DNA of 64,000 bases from NCBI GenBank assembly GCA_013368315.1, contig JAACJM010000121.1:124001-188000 (forward strand), written 5' to 3'. Both the position numbers and the translations under genes were made by a program. This DNA comes from Tetrapyrgos nigripes. Its lineage: Eukaryota; Basidiomycota; Agaricomycetes; Agaricales; Campanellaceae. This document shows positions 19,640 to 30,886 of the stretch, one piece after another. The notes under the pieces are model-generated. The model saw only the letters and a program-made list of their open reading frames with translations, was not told the origin of the DNA and ran no database searches. Within the stretch, counting starts at the first letter, position 1, and each line of letters starts with the position of its first letter.

Positions 19640-22600
19640 CTACTGGGTCCCGTTCTCGTTTCCCTGTTCTTCCTCTTCTACCAAGTCGAACAAGGTTCCA
19701 TCCACATCAATCAGCATCAATGCTTCTTCTTCGTTATCTTCGACGGAGAATGCGGCACGTCCTACTAACGGTTCTTCTTCTTGACTTTCTTCCTCATTTG
19801 GACAGTCTCGTGCGAAATGTCCTGGTTCACCACATCCTAAGCACAAGTTGTTTGCAAAACGGCGATCACGTTCTTGTTTGGAAATTCGGATCACTTTGGG
19901 TTTGCGAGGGTGCTCTTGAGCTTGTGCAGTGTTCCCCTGAGCTCGGTTATTCTGTGGGTTGGCATTCCTTCCTCTCGGCAATGCTCTTGGGATGGCAGCT
20001 GGTATTGGTTGGACTGGTATTGGTTGTATTGGTACCACTGGAACTACGGGGACTCTTGGTATGAAGGGGTCCAATAACCCAGCATCTGTAAATGCTTCTC
20101 TGGCCCCATCAATGTCGAGTAATCGATCCACCAATTCTGTATAACTTTGTGGAATCATCCCGTTATTCGTGAGACGATTCCTTAGATCTTTCCTTATTCG
20201 TTTCAGAAGAGTCCATCGTAGTGCATGGTCATTAAACTTTGTTTTTAATGACGCGTCTTCGAACCGAACTAGGAAGTCTGCAAATGGCTCCGTGGGTTGC
20301 TGAGTGGCTTTATCCAAAGCTGCTTGAGCATGGAGTTGTTCGTCATGTACCCCGAATAATCTCCCAAACTCCCTTACAAAAGCGTCCCATTCGTGTAAGG
20401 ATGGATTATAAATAATATCATCCATTTCTCGTTCTACCCAATTCTCCCAAGTACGTGCCGCCGCTCCTGTCAACCATGAAGAAGCATAAGCTACTTTATA
20501 ATCGTCGGTAGAATATAAAGTTGGTTTCGCAGTGAACATGCGATTACAATCGCTTATGAAGCTTCGAAACTCGTTTCTGTTGGTTCCATCGAAGGGATTT
20601 GGCTTCCTGATTTCGAGCTTTGATTCTCGGTTCATGGCTTCTCGCAACAACCTATCATGAGCATCATCCCTGCGTGCTGGGACATCATTGCCTTGAGGTC
20701 CCTGTTCACCTCTTTCCCCAGGTGGTCCAATTGGTCCTGGTGGTCCTGGTGGCCCTGGTTGCCCTGGTGGTCCAGGTGGTCCTTGACGTGGGAAATTTCT
20801 ATTTGGAGGGATAGGAGGTTCGTCAGGTGGTTCGCCACCTGCTCTATTTCCCTCCCTTGGGACTGTTACTCTCTGCCAAAAACCGTTGTTACCAGGTTCA
20901 TTTGGTCCTATTGGTGTTCGGTGTTGTAAGAAATTTCTTGGTCGAGGAGGTGCTCCTGAGGCGGAAGGTAAGTGTGGTGGTAGATCTCGCCTTGAATTGC
21001 TATCACCATTGGTTCGACGTTGTGAGATCGAATCAAACGCCGTTGAATGTCTTAATTCATTCGCCTCGTTTTGCATTCTTTCTCGCCAAGGTAGGGCGCT
21101 CGCAGCTTGTAGGATATCTTCGGATGTTTTTTCGCCTTCCCGGATAGGCTGTTTGCCTTTTTCCGTGGTGGTATACCTTGGAGGACTCGTTCGTCGAGTT
21201 TCTGACGAAGGACCTGAGGTTTCCCACCGTTTTTGACGAATATTGTCTTCATCTTCCACCTCCTCTATTATCACTTGCTGTCTTCTAGCTTCCCACCGCT
21301 TCCTACGAATATTGTCCTCATCTTCTACTTCTTCTAATGTTACCTGCTGTTTCCTTGATTGTTTCTCGTCGGCTATAACCCCTGGAGTTTTGATGGACCC
21401 CGCTATTGACCTTTCGCGTTCTTCAACACGAGAGTTACTCTCCGCCTGTCGGCTTTCTCGAATTCGCTTTGGAATCGGAGTATATGGATATCCTTGGGGT
21501 CGCATTTGACCGGGTACCAATAGAGATCTGATTGGCGGAGTGGTAAATGTACGTATTCCCGATAGAATATCAAAAGGCGACTGATATGCACTTCGACTCG
21601 GAATTTCGTGACCTAGGATATCAAAACGTGGTTGATGAGCGCTTTGACTCGGAATTTCGTGCGTTAATGCAGTTTGTTCCGCTTCTCCCGGGTTAACTGC
21701 TTCTTCCAGATTTATTTCTTCATCGGATCGGGGCATCAAATCTCCTAGTGGTTCCTCTCGTTGGGGCGACTTTAACAGACCATCCAACTCTGTGCCTGAA
21801 AAGAGGATCTTGAATTCCTCTAAGGCCTTCTCTTCGTCTAACTTCTCTCCTGTTAACTGCCTGAAATAGTGCAGTGCTAGTACCACAGCTTCTTGTTCTT
21901 CCACTGTTAAGGGCTTATCCTCCCCTGGCACCAAAGTTTGGTTATCTTCGGGTGCTTCTTCTCCTTCTGATTGACCGATATCTCTTTCGGGGATAGGTAC
22001 ATGAGTTGATGTGTCATCATAGACATACATATCCAACATCTCCTGATCAATATTATCCAACTTGGGCTCGTAGGGTACGATCCGTAGAATCCTTGGATGT
22101 CCTGCGAGTACCGACAGATGTCTAAGGTCCCACTCATTCCTCAAATTCCTGAAGAATTCTTCTATTTCTCGTGGGAGCTGACCGTGTGCCGCACTGTTAA
22201 TTCTTCGAATGGTTCGAACGTAATCGGCTTGGTTCATTTCGTCGTATCCTGGATTTTCGCCCGTAACACTGCAGAGGCGATTTAATAATCGTCTACTGAG
22301 AACTACAAACGTTTCCAACGCCTCCTCTGAACTCATGGCATCAAAATCGTATTCTGTAGCCGTGCGTTGAGAGTCGAATGTTTCGTTGGTCCGTGCGCTA
22401 GGCGGAGGTATATCCAGGTAACGATAACTCTGTCTTGGTCCGACGGGTACGTTCGGAGGTAGGTACGGCGTCCCTACTAATGATTCCCACCTTTCCCTGA
22501 AAGGTCTAGGGTCTCCGGATCCATCGTCAATCGGCTGTTCCCAATAAGGGAGACGAGCTGGTGTTTCTGACTGCATTGGTGCAGTACGCCCGTGTCCGTT

Positions 22601-23077
22601 TCCACCAATATTTCCCCCAACCCTTTCACTTCTATTGTCCTCACTAAACGATACTCGTCTCTGGGGATCAGATGGTCGACGAACAGTTCCTCCCGGTGTC
22701 AAGATGGATTGAATAAACCCATCACTTCTTTGTTGACGTGTGGGAAGTTCTCCCAGTGCTCTCGGGGACTGTCTAGTTCCTGGATCGGTATTACGGGTCC
22801 GAATTCCTTCTTGTATGGGACCAGGGTTTTGGATGTTATGGCGTGGGTTCTCCTCGATTACATTGCCTAGTCCGGAGGAAAAACGTTGCACACTTCTCAA
22901 GGTGCGACCTGGTCCGTGAGGAAAATTGCTCCTTTGAAATAATGGATTCAAAATCGAGCGTTGCCTCTGACTCGATGAATCCCAGTTGCCTTGAGGCGTC
23001 CGCATGTGGTATGTCGGACTCGAGTCATCTTCTTGTTGTTCCAGAGTCTCGGTTTGTAACTGAGTACGGGTAGCCAT
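19640..23077 (-). CDS. gag: Gypsy-1 Gag with zinc knuckle and collagen-like tract
   Basis: 1145 residues, long for a Gag. The N-terminal 700 residues are charged, low-complexity sequence with an internal duplication (VEDEDNIRRKRWEARRQQ and VEDEDNIRQKRWE). A Gly-X-Y tract (GPPGPPGQPGPPGPP, then GERGEQGPQG) lies around residue 770-800, encoded near 20700-20790. The conserved retrotransposon gag (capsid) region follows (NPFDGTNRNEFRSFI..., YASSWLTGAAARTWENWV). A CCHC zinc knuckle CLGCGEPGHFARDCP lies near the C-terminus, about residue 1080. The start ATG is 30 bp inside the 5' LTR boundary. It forms the particle that packages element RNA. Confidence 0.93.
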   Translation of the reverse strand: MATRTQLQTETLEQQEDDSSPTYHMRTPQGNWDSSSQRQRSILNPLFQRSNFPHGPGRTLRSVQRFSSGLGNVIEENPRHNIQNPGPIQEGIRTRNTDPGTRQSPRALGELPTRQQRSDGFIQSILTPGGTVRRPSDPQRRVSFSEDNRSERVGGNIGGNGHGRTAPMQSETPARLPYWEQPIDDGSGDPRPFRERWESLVGTPYLPPNVPVGPRQSYRYLDIPPPSARTNETFDSQRTATEYDFDAMSSEEALETFVVLSRRLLNRLCSVTGENPGYDEMNQADYVRTIRRINSAAHGQLPREIEEFFRNLRNEWDLRHLSVLAGHPRILRIVPYEPKLDNIDQEMLDMYVYDDTSTHVPIPERDIGQSEGEEAPEDNQTLVPGEDKPLTVEEQEAVVLALHYFRQLTGEKLDEEKALEEFKILFSGTELDGLLKSPQREEPLGDLMPRSDEEINLEEAVNPGEAEQTALTHEIPSQSAHQPRFDILGHEIPSRSAYQSPFDILSGIRTFTTPPIRSLLVPGQMRPQGYPYTPIPKRIRESRQAESNSRVEERERSIAGSIKTPGVIADEKQSRKQQVTLEEVEDEDNIRRKRWEARRQQVIIEEVEDEDNIRQKRWETSGPSSETRRTSPPRYTTTEKGKQPIREGEKTSEDILQAASALPWRERMQNEANELRHSTAFDSISQRRTNGDSNSRRDLPPHLPSASGAPPRPRNFLQHRTPIGPNEPGNNGFWQRVTVPREGNRAGGEPPDEPPIPPNRNFPRQGPPGPPGQPGPPGPPGPIGPPGERGEQGPQGNDVPARRDDAHDRLLREAMNRESKLEIRKPNPFDGTNRNEFRSFISDCNRMFTAKPTLYSTDDYKVAYASSWLTGAAARTWENWVEREMDDIIYNPSLHEWDAFVREFGRLFGVHDEQLHAQAALDKATQQPTEPFADFLVRFEDASLKTKFNDHALRWTLLKRIRKDLRNRLTNNGMIPQSYTELVDRLLDIDGAREAFTDAGLLDPFIPRVPVVPVVPIQPIPVQPIPAAIPRALPRGRNANPQNNRAQGNTAQAQEHPRKPKVIRISKQERDRRFANNLCLGCGEPGHFARDCPNEEESQEEEPLVGRAAFSVEDNEEEALMLIDVDGTLFDLVEEEEQGNENGTQ

Positions 23078-23106
23078 ATTGGGGGCGGTTTAGAGTCTAG
23101 TTATTA

Positions 23107-23665
23107 TGTAAGAGTCGTACCTACGGTCGTCAAAGGATGGCTATGAACGACGTTGATACGCTGGAGACCGCTAGGCAATATGGCTGGCTGGCTAAAGGTT
23201 GTTATGGCTAATAGGAGTTTTCAGCCACAATGACAGTACTTATAGGATAAGTACCAGTTGTAATGAGTTAAAAAATAGAGGATGCTGGCCAAAGGCTTCT
23301 GTTGGATGCTGAGGATTGCTGAATGCGATTTGCTGAAGATTGGATAAGATTCGGGTTGTTGTAGGTAGGTTGAACAAAATAACTAGACTAAGGATGTACA
23401 TAGTTGTATTACAGGTTATATATGGTTTAAAGGGCTATTTAGTGAGTCATTAACTAAGAATGCGAGTCATAGGGGTTCGGATCCGTAGGATCGAGTCATA
23501 AGTAAGCCTGAGTCAAGAGAATTACCGTGAGTCGATGGAGATTGAGGCGTGAAGAGGTTTAGAAGTCGTGAGAAAAAATATCCGGGTGTTCCCGTAGTCC
23601 GCGGGACGTCGTCCGGATTTGTTCGTAAGGTCCCCTTTACTTGTTACGATGTACGTATCATGACA
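23107..23665 (-). repeat. 5' LTR of Gypsy-1
   Basis: 559 bp partner of 13443-14001. No standard tRNA-complementary primer site was recognised in the bases that follow it on the minus strand (from 23106 downward). Confidence 0.95.
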
Positions 23666-24806
23666 AAACCCATACCCATCAGACAAGCATCACAAAATAG
23701 AATCATATCTGCATCTTTTACACCCCAATCTTCTGCGTCCAAAAGTCAAATTCCTTCCATGCTCTCCATGTGCCTAGCCATCCAAATCAATTCCCTACTC
23801 ATCACCACACTTATGCATATCAGAGCCTTCAAATCTTTCTTTCCTGAAGTCTTGTGGTACAGCTGGGATAGCCTGGGATGAAGTAAAGGGTATACGTTGA
23901 AGGACCAGTTGCACCATCTGCCTAGTTGCAAAAATTCTCTGAGGGAACGCCATTGCCCTGGTACTCCCTAAAATCCATTACCCAATCTGGCTCACTTCGA
24001 ATTGCATTGACCAGTGGTATGCAAGCTGCTTCGACACTTTGAACAAACGTGGGCGTTTCAGCAGAATTTTGCAGGAGTGGAGCACTTGCAGATGTCAGAT
24101 ATGTTGAAACATTGTGATTGGTTCGGATTGGAACTCATGGACAAATTAGTAGGGAATTGGGACTGGTTACGAATGGTGGAGGCACCATTGACAATCCAAT
24201 TGAGGTAGAGTCCTTGGAAGGCATAGGTGTCAGTGAGGAGGAGGTCTCGACAGCTTGCAACTCACTGACAAATGGCTTTGTCATAGTTAATGACATTGAC
24301 GTGCTGGGTTAGATCTGGGTACAATTTGAATAAATTGTTGATATGCCACCCATAAGCTCTGACTTCTCCTTCCTTCCAGGGTAACGTGAATTTGAGGACA
24401 TTCTTGTACATTCTGAAGGCAATGGTCCAGTCCCATGAGTCTTGACTCTCTTTGATGGTGTTCTCGATCCTGGGAGTCTGATCTTGGTGCTGTCTCTGAG
24501 TTTGTAAGTGGGCTGGTTGTCATACTCGATGGAGCTGGAGAATGTGAGGAGGACATCGAAATCAATGTGCTTTCTGCTGAAAAGGTTGTTCCATTCAGAA
24601 TCAGGAAATTCAATGAGGTACGGGTTGGAGTAAACCGAAGCTTTGGTACGTTTTGGATCACGGAGCCAGTTGGTGAGTGCAAGTTGAGTCTTCTCCAGGT
24701 TCAATTTGGTGACGAACCACTGTGGGGCTCCCTCTCCTTCTGACCATGTCCAAGCCAATAACCTCTTGTTCACTTTCTCCCAACTGATGTAATTCACCTC
24801 TCCTCT
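23666..24806 (-). pseudogene. ORF1 C-terminal part and remnant RT of the Ngaro-like element, between the two Gypsy insertions
   Basis: From 24806 downward the minus strand encodes the C-terminal half of the ORF1 (gag-like) protein: WEKVNKRLLAWTWSEGEG, EKTQLALTNWLRDP, LIEFPDSEWNNLFSR, then in another frame EVRAYGWHINNLFKLYP. These blocks fit a repeat protein common in mushroom DIRS-like elements. After about 24000 the sequence jumps from the ORF1 end (RSEPDWVMDFR) straight to late RT (LREFLQLGRWCNWSFNVYP, near 23930), so the RT palm with YVDD is deleted. It ends at 23666 in FCDACLMGMGF, where Gypsy-1 is inserted. Confidence 0.8.
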
Positions 24807-25395
24807 CTGTTAGGACGTGTACAATGGTTTGTATTATTGGAATCAGTAATACAGGAATAAGTACTTATGTCTGAATGAGTAATGAGACCATTGTGCAGCT
24901 CAATGAACAGACACGCAGATAGGGGTTAGCCAGGGATATGTAGTTGATGTCTGAGGAATGTGATCAGCTCAAAGCCTAATTGAATTGATGTGATCAGAGG
25001 ATTCGCAGTGGCTTAAGCATCAAGTGTTGGACTTCCGTGATATGTTTAGAGGTAGGTGCAAGTAGATTTGCAGTCAACAAGCTTGATGGCAGGCAGAGAA
25101 GGATACTTACGGAGATATTTCGCAGTCAGTATGCTTAGACAGCGGCCGTATGTAATTAAGTATTGATAACAAATATATTTGATGTACATAGGGGTGACAA
25201 AATAGCAGACTGGGGACTCTTGAGTCCTCAGCCTGTTTATATATATATGAAAAACTAAATTATGGGGTGTCTATGACTGGTCATGACTCAAACTTTCCTC
25301 CTACTTTCTTTGTTGACTCATTTGTACTTTACTTGACTTGTTTCCTTAAGTCATGTATTTGTAATCGGCTGCCATCATTACTCGGTTCCCTGATG
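24807..25395 (-). other. Degraded ORF1 middle section of the Ngaro-like element
   Basis: Sequence left of Gypsy-2 that, together with 33227-33423, lies between the two recognisable parts of ORF1. The minus strand next to 33423 still reads as peptide with stops (NNPNNLETIIATRIRYYKWS, RDDWKKHQRLTK), so it is probably decayed coding sequence. A further TGTTAGGAC at 24808 could mark another insertion, but no partner end was found. Confidence 0.4.
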
Positions 25396-25400
25396 ACTCC

Positions 25401-25911
25401 TGTCAAGGTTGTCGATACATTCAATAACCACCCAAGTCACACAATACGAGAAGACCAGTTACAAGAGATAGATAGAGAGAGAGAGAGAGAGTAGTAAGCA
25501 GACTAGGCTCTACACTGTGTAGTAATAGTATGGAGCGGAGACGAAGTGAACGAACTAAGGGATAGGTTACAAAGATCACAGGTATATAAGTAAAATAAAA
25601 TATGAACAGATGGGAAAGAGTAAGTAATAATAGACGGTATCATGTGGAAACGTCAAGGGCGAGAGAATGATAAGTTAAATATGGATAGATGAAGGTACTG
25701 GATCATAAAGAATGATTGACAGTGGGAATGTCCGTGGAGATAGAAAGCGGAGGAGATAAGTGTGTGAGTCATAGATCTAGAGAGACAGTAACTATAAACG
25801 ATGATGGGAAATGGTTGATGTTTATGGGGTTAAAAGTAAATAGAGTGGGAAATGGGTAGTAAAGGAGGAGCAATAGAAAGGAAATGAATAGGTGGGGAGC
25901 GATTCATGACA
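25401..25911 (-). repeat. 3' LTR of Gypsy-2
   Basis: 511 bp, TG...CA ends, matched to 32733-33221; contains a GATA/GA microsatellite (about 25468-25492). Confidence 0.92.
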
Positions 25912-25953
25912 TTACCCCCTCTTTAAGACAAGCTTTCACCGGAGCTCGGCAGG

Positions 25954-26412
25954 CTATCCGTCCAGTGTTTCGCCCATTGTTCGCGAAGTTCGTCTGTCCA
26001 ATTCTCCCTGTTCTGGCCAATAGTCTGTTAAGTCGCCCCATTCTGTGGCGTTGGTCGCAGAACCCCATCCTGGTGCACTCCCACTCCATCCATCGTTATT
26101 GTCGCTCTGTAGGATGATGTGTGCCCCCCATACACTGCCGTATCCCCATCCAAGGTTTCCTCTGTGCTCTGCCCGTAAAGATGTCCGATGAGCTACACAT
26201 GTAGCTCTATGTCCTGTTCCCAATATACACTGCCCTGGTCCATCCTCTCCTCCCCATGTGCAACGTCTACATCTGTTGTGAGGTCCTTGGTGTTGCTTCG
26301 AGAGTCGACATTGACATCCTGAGCATTGTCCGTATGTACAACACCCTCCGTTAGTTGGGCGTGTGAGAGCTGTATTCTGAGGGGTGGAGACAGTAGAGGG
26401 AGTAGTTGACAT
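25954..26412 (-). CDS. Cysteine-rich accessory ORF of Gypsy-2
   Basis: Not recognised as a known family. From the ATG at 26412 it encodes 152 residues and lies on the gag-pol strand between the chromodomain and the 3' LTR. The N-terminus is Ser/Thr-rich (STTPSTVSTPQNTALTRP). A dense Cys/His block follows (GGCCTYGQCSGCQC, KQHQGPHNRCRRCTWGG, GQCILGTGHRATCVAHR) that could bind zinc. The C-terminus is Trp/Gly-rich and acidic (WGYGSVWG, DLTDYWPEQGELDR). It is free of stops although gag and pol are broken, which hints at recent decay or selection. An extra gene at this place is unusual; Gypsy-1 has an unrelated antisense gene in the same slot. Confidence 0.55.
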   Translation of the reverse strand: MSTTPSTVSTPQNTALTRPTNGGCCTYGQCSGCQCRLSKQHQGPHNRCRRCTWGGEDGPGQCILGTGHRATCVAHRTSLRAEHRGNLGWGYGSVWGAHIILQSDNNDGWSGSAPGWGSATNATEWGDLTDYWPEQGELDRRTSRTMGETLDG

Positions 26413-26608
26413 TGCAATAGTGAGAATATGAGTGATTGTTGTTTGGCTGGTAGTGATGGGTGTTGTTCTTTCATTCTCCTCCCTGGTGTGGTATCTTTTA
26501 TAGTTGGTATGACATATGTATCGTGTGAGCCACCAGTTCACTGTTCGGAGACGAGTTTGACAGTAGATGCTGTTCAATCTGTTAGTGTCGTCAAGGCGGA
26601 GCGATATT

Positions 26609-29600
26609 TTAATGGGGAAATGCAATGGATGAATGATGACGGAATTCCAGGTCTAGTTGTGCGGTGGAGTGTGAAGGAGGACATAGAACGGTAGCGATTT
26701 GAGACATTATTCCTTCTTTGAGTTGTGCCTTTGTTCGAAGTACGCGCATACTCCGCCATATATCTCCTATAGTGACTCCCATTGCACACACTGTTGTTCC
26801 TGGTCGTATAAGGTTCGCTGGTCGATAAGCATCTGGATGTTCTTGGTGGAAGGTTTTGATCATATCTTTTAGCTTCGTTAGTCCTGATGCCAGTTCCCAT
26901 GAATTTTCTGAGTCAGCGTAGTCTAGCCATTTGACTAAGTATTGTACTCCCCGACGGTTTCTCGTTGGTTTTGAGTCCAGAATGGCTTCGACATTGTATT
27001 CATTATCTTCGGGAAGTAATTCAGCTGGTTCCCCTGGGTAGTTCACTCTGTGGGCTTCGGTTTCTTTGTACGGCGATAGAAGTGAAGCCTGGAAGACAGG
27101 ATGAATCCACCAGGTATTCAGTAGCTTGAGTCAATAATTGACTTCACTGATAACGTCAGTGATTTCAAATGGCCCATGATGACGATTTGCCAACTTAGCT
27201 TTTGGTCTCGTTGTCTTCAGATTTTTCCCGTCTAGTAAAACCTTGTCTCCAACCTTAAATTTCATCCCTTCATTCATATGGTCCTTGTTCTGCTCCTTCA
27301 TTGTTTCTGCCGTGGTTGACAAACTTGCTTTTAATTCATCCCAGAGTTTGTCCAAATTTTGAAGGCGTTCTTCGACTTTTGGTACTTGCGAAGTTGGATT
27401 GATTGTAGGGAAGTCGGGGTAGATATCCATGGAGTAATTCGAAGGGTGACTTTCCCGTTGCTGAATGGGTTCGTGTATTGTGGCAAAACTCGGTGTAAGG
27501 TAGGTATTTTACCCAATCGTCTTGGCGGTAGTTGCAGAAGGTCCGGAGGTACTGTTCGAGTTCTTGATTGAACCTTTCTGTTTCGCCATCTGTTTGTGGA
27601 TGATAAGCTGTACTGAGTGCTGAAGTGATACCTAACTTAGTGTATATTCCCTTCATTACTTGGCTTGCGAATTGAGGTCTGCAGTCAGATATCATTTTGT
27701 CCCACAGGCCATATCGTCGCCAAGTATTGTTGAATAATAGGTCAATTGTTCCGTCGCTATCGATATCCTTTCTGCATGGAGAAATGACAACTGTCTTTGT
27801 TGAATGATCGACTATGACGTGAATTGCATTAAAGCCGTCACATTCTGGCAGATCCGTGATGAAGTCGGTTGTAATTGTGCCAAAGGGTCATTCTGGTATT
27901 TCGTTCGGGATTAGTGGGACATGCGCTGGGTGATTGTTTGCCTTGGTTAATTGACAAGTAGCACATCCTTCAACGTAGTCACAAACGAATACTGACATAC
28001 CAGGCCACCAGAATTCTCTACTAACGAGTTCGTACGTCTTGAATCGTCCTGGATGTCCCGCAGTGAGGCTGTCATGATGCATTTTGACAATATCTTGCCT
28101 GAGTTGCTGGTCGTCGGGGACATAGATGTTTTCCTCAGAACAGGATGATCCCATCTTCATAATTCCATTCCTGTAGGTTTTTTGCCAACGTGCGCGGTCC
28201 GTTGTTAAAAATAGTTTGTAACGCACTCACGACTTCGGCATCCTTCTTTGGACAGTCTTTGATCTGCCTTCTCAACTCTGTATCTCCAATTGCGATTACT
28301 GTTCCTGGCCTCGTCGCTCAGATCCTGAAGAATTTAGGGTCAAGCAGGACCCTATCTTTATTGTCGTTCTCGACCCCCTCTTTATGGTCTGGTCTTCGAG
28401 AGAGTGGGTCACTTCGATTAAGGCTTCCGGGTTTGTGAGTGAGCGTGAAGTCGAATCTAGTCAGAAACAAGGCCATTCTTGCTTGTCGCCGGCTAAGTTT
28501 CTGGGCGGTAGTGAAGTATCTGAGGTTGTCGTGATCGGTTAGGATTTCGATAGTATGTGGTCCGCCTTCGAGGTAGTGTCGCCAGGCTTCCAATCCACGT
28601 ATGATTGCCAATAGTTCTTTATCGTGAATATCATAATTCCGTTCTGTTTCAGATAAAGCTTTTGATAGATATGCTATAGGGTGCCATTTATCGTCTGGTC
28701 CCTGTTGCTGTAAGATACCTCCTGTAGCGTAATCTGACGCATCAACTTCTACTCGGGCATAAGAAGGACTGGAGAAGTTGTGAACGTATCTTTGAGTGCC
28801 TGAAAAGCTTTTTCAGTTTCATTTGACCATTTCCATGGGTGATCCTTCTTTGTGAGATCAAACAATGGTCGTGTGACTTTTGAGAAATCACGTATGAAGC
28901 GGCGATAGAAATTTCCGAAGCCAAGGAATGACTGTACGTCCTTCACGTTACGTGGGGTCAGCCATTTGGTTACGCCTTCGACTTTGACTGGGTCCATCGC
29001 TAGTGTATTGTGTGAAACGATGAGGCCTAGGAACTCTACCGAATTGGTTGTGAAAGTACATTTTTCCGGTTTTGTGTACAAGTCGTTCTCCTGGAGTTGT
29101 GCAAGTACTTGTTTTACCATGTTTTGATGTTCTTCTAGTGATTCCATGAATATTAAAATGTCGTCCATGTAAATCACGACTTTTCCGGAGTCAATCAGAT
29201 CCTTGAAAAGACTGTTCATCATCGCTTGGAATGTGGCTGGAGAATTCATAAGACCGAAGAACATCACCGTTGGTTCGAAAAGACCGTGGTTGGTCTTAAA
29301 CACCACTTTCCATTCATGTCCTTCCTTTATGCGTATATTGTTATATCCCCATCTGAGGTCGATTTTGGAAAATATCCGTGCCCCTTTTAGTTTGTCTACG
29401 AGTTCCGATATGAGTGGTAGGGGGTATTTGTTTTTGATAGTCCCTCTGTTTAAGGCGCAATAGTCCTGTACTGGACGTAGTTTTCCGTCTTTCTTTTTTA
29501 CAAAGAAGAAGGGACTTGCCATAGGGGATTTTGATGGCCTTATGTATCCCTTCTCTAGGTTCTCTCTGATGAATTCGTTGAGTTCCTTCTGTTCATTTGG

Positions 29601-30593
29601 GAATAAGGGGTATGTTTTGCAGGGACGTGGTTCAAAGTCCGGTTTTAGTTCGATGGCATGATCCCATTCGCCACGTCTCGGTAATCGTTCTGAGGTTTGT
29701 TTGTCAAAGACTCGTAGGAATTGATGATATTGCGAAGGAATCTTATCTTTAAGAGGTATGTCGGTTTGGACGTTCTGAGCCGCCTCTGCAAGTTCTTGTG
29801 CCTTCGTGAATCCTGCGCGGATGTTCAGGTTTGGCATTTCTGGTGTTTCCCCGTTCAGCATCGTTACCCTTTCCTCGTTCCCTAACAGTTCTTCCATCAC
29901 GTCTTGTTCCCACTGTTCTGGGATTGTATCTTTCCCACAACTGTCTTCGGTAAAGATCTCCGTTACCTCCAAACTTTGATGAAAGGATCGAATAGGAATC
30001 CGACGGCGTCGCCCCGCAATTTTTGATTGAGCAACTGGTTTGAATTGTCCAATCGGTTCCAACCATCTGACTTGGTAATCTTTATGGTGGGTTTGTGGGT
30101 TGGCGACCACTGGTTTCGAGGATTTCGATTTAGTTTTCAAATGGAGAATGGGGGGGTTTGCTGCGATACACGTTTCCGGACACCTGATCATATCTATGCG
30201 TGAGAATGACCAGTCTATTTCTGGGTTGTGTTCTTCCAGCCAGTCGGTACCGAGGATTATATTGTGATCCCCGATGTCTGTTACGTAGAATTCGGCCTTT
30301 TCCTTGTGATATGCTCTGTTGTCTTGGGAATAGATATGGAGATTCTGAATGGTGTATTTTCGTACCCATCCCATAGTGTTTTCGGAACCATCGACGTTTC
30401 GTACTGGGAACGGGTTTTTGATAGGAAGGAGGGTAAGTTGATTTTCTTGTGCGAACCGGCTATTGATAATTATGCCTTCTGCACCGCTGTCTATTAGGGC
30501 GTTTGCATCGATTTTTCTGCCAGTAACTTTGCCGATTAATTCAGTTTTGAGCGTGATTGATGGTGCCTGCCAGTTACGAGTGATTGCCGACAT
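26609..30593 (-). pseudogene. pol: Broken Gypsy-2 Pol
   Basis: From MSAITRNWQ (30593) the first long open section to 28749 covers protease (ALIDSGAEGIIIN), RT (QDYCALNRGTIKNKYPLPL, catalytic IYMDDILIF near 29170) and the start of RNase H. Near 28750 a frameshift moves RNase H (VEVDASDYATGGIL, KELLAIIRGLEAWR) to another frame. A TGA near 28318 (FFRI-*-ATRPG) stands where arginine would fit. The integrase zinc region (HHDSLTAGHPGRF, CATCQLTK) lies at about 28090-27960, the core (ISDCRPQF, YHPQTDGETERFNQELEQ) at 27695-27490 with a shift near 27430, and the chromodomain (YNVEAILDSKPTRN, YLVKWLDYADSENSWEL) at about 27010-26900. Domain order equals Gypsy-1. Confidence 0.9.
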
Positions 30594-30886
30594 TCTCAGT
30601 TCTGAAGGAAAGATCCGCTCACTGGAGGGGTATAACACACTATATCAATTGTTCTTTAACTGTCCAGTGTACTGTTCAACTCCTACTGATGACGTAGCAG
30701 AGGAGTGATTCAAAAATCCAATTTGGACATAACGTCCTTTAAATAAATGGCCGCTTGTTTCTTATCTTCCCCTTCTAATCCCTTAACCTTGTTAACCATG
30801 TCGGAAATATCCTTGATCACGTCTCGAGATGAAGATGTCTGAGCTACCATTACTGGTGTTGAAGATGTAGTTGCGATCTCGGCTGT

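Larger units (their letters stand above)
13443..23665 (-). mobile_element. Gypsy-1: full-length chromodomain LTR retrotransposon (chromovirus type)
   Basis: Two LTRs of 559 bp (13443-14001 and 23107-23665), both TGTAAGAGTCG...ATCATGACA, show no difference by eye. A 5 bp target duplication AAACC flanks the element (13438-13442 and 23666-23670). On the minus strand the order is 5' LTR, gag (23077-19640), pol with protease, RT, RNase H, integrase and chromodomain (19571-15588), then a polypurine tract (GCGGGGGGAAA) directly before the 3' LTR. Both main frames are open from end to end. Identical LTRs and intact frames point to a recent insertion. Between pol and the 3' LTR it carries a spliced gene on the opposite strand (14259-15488). 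Confidence 0.95.
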
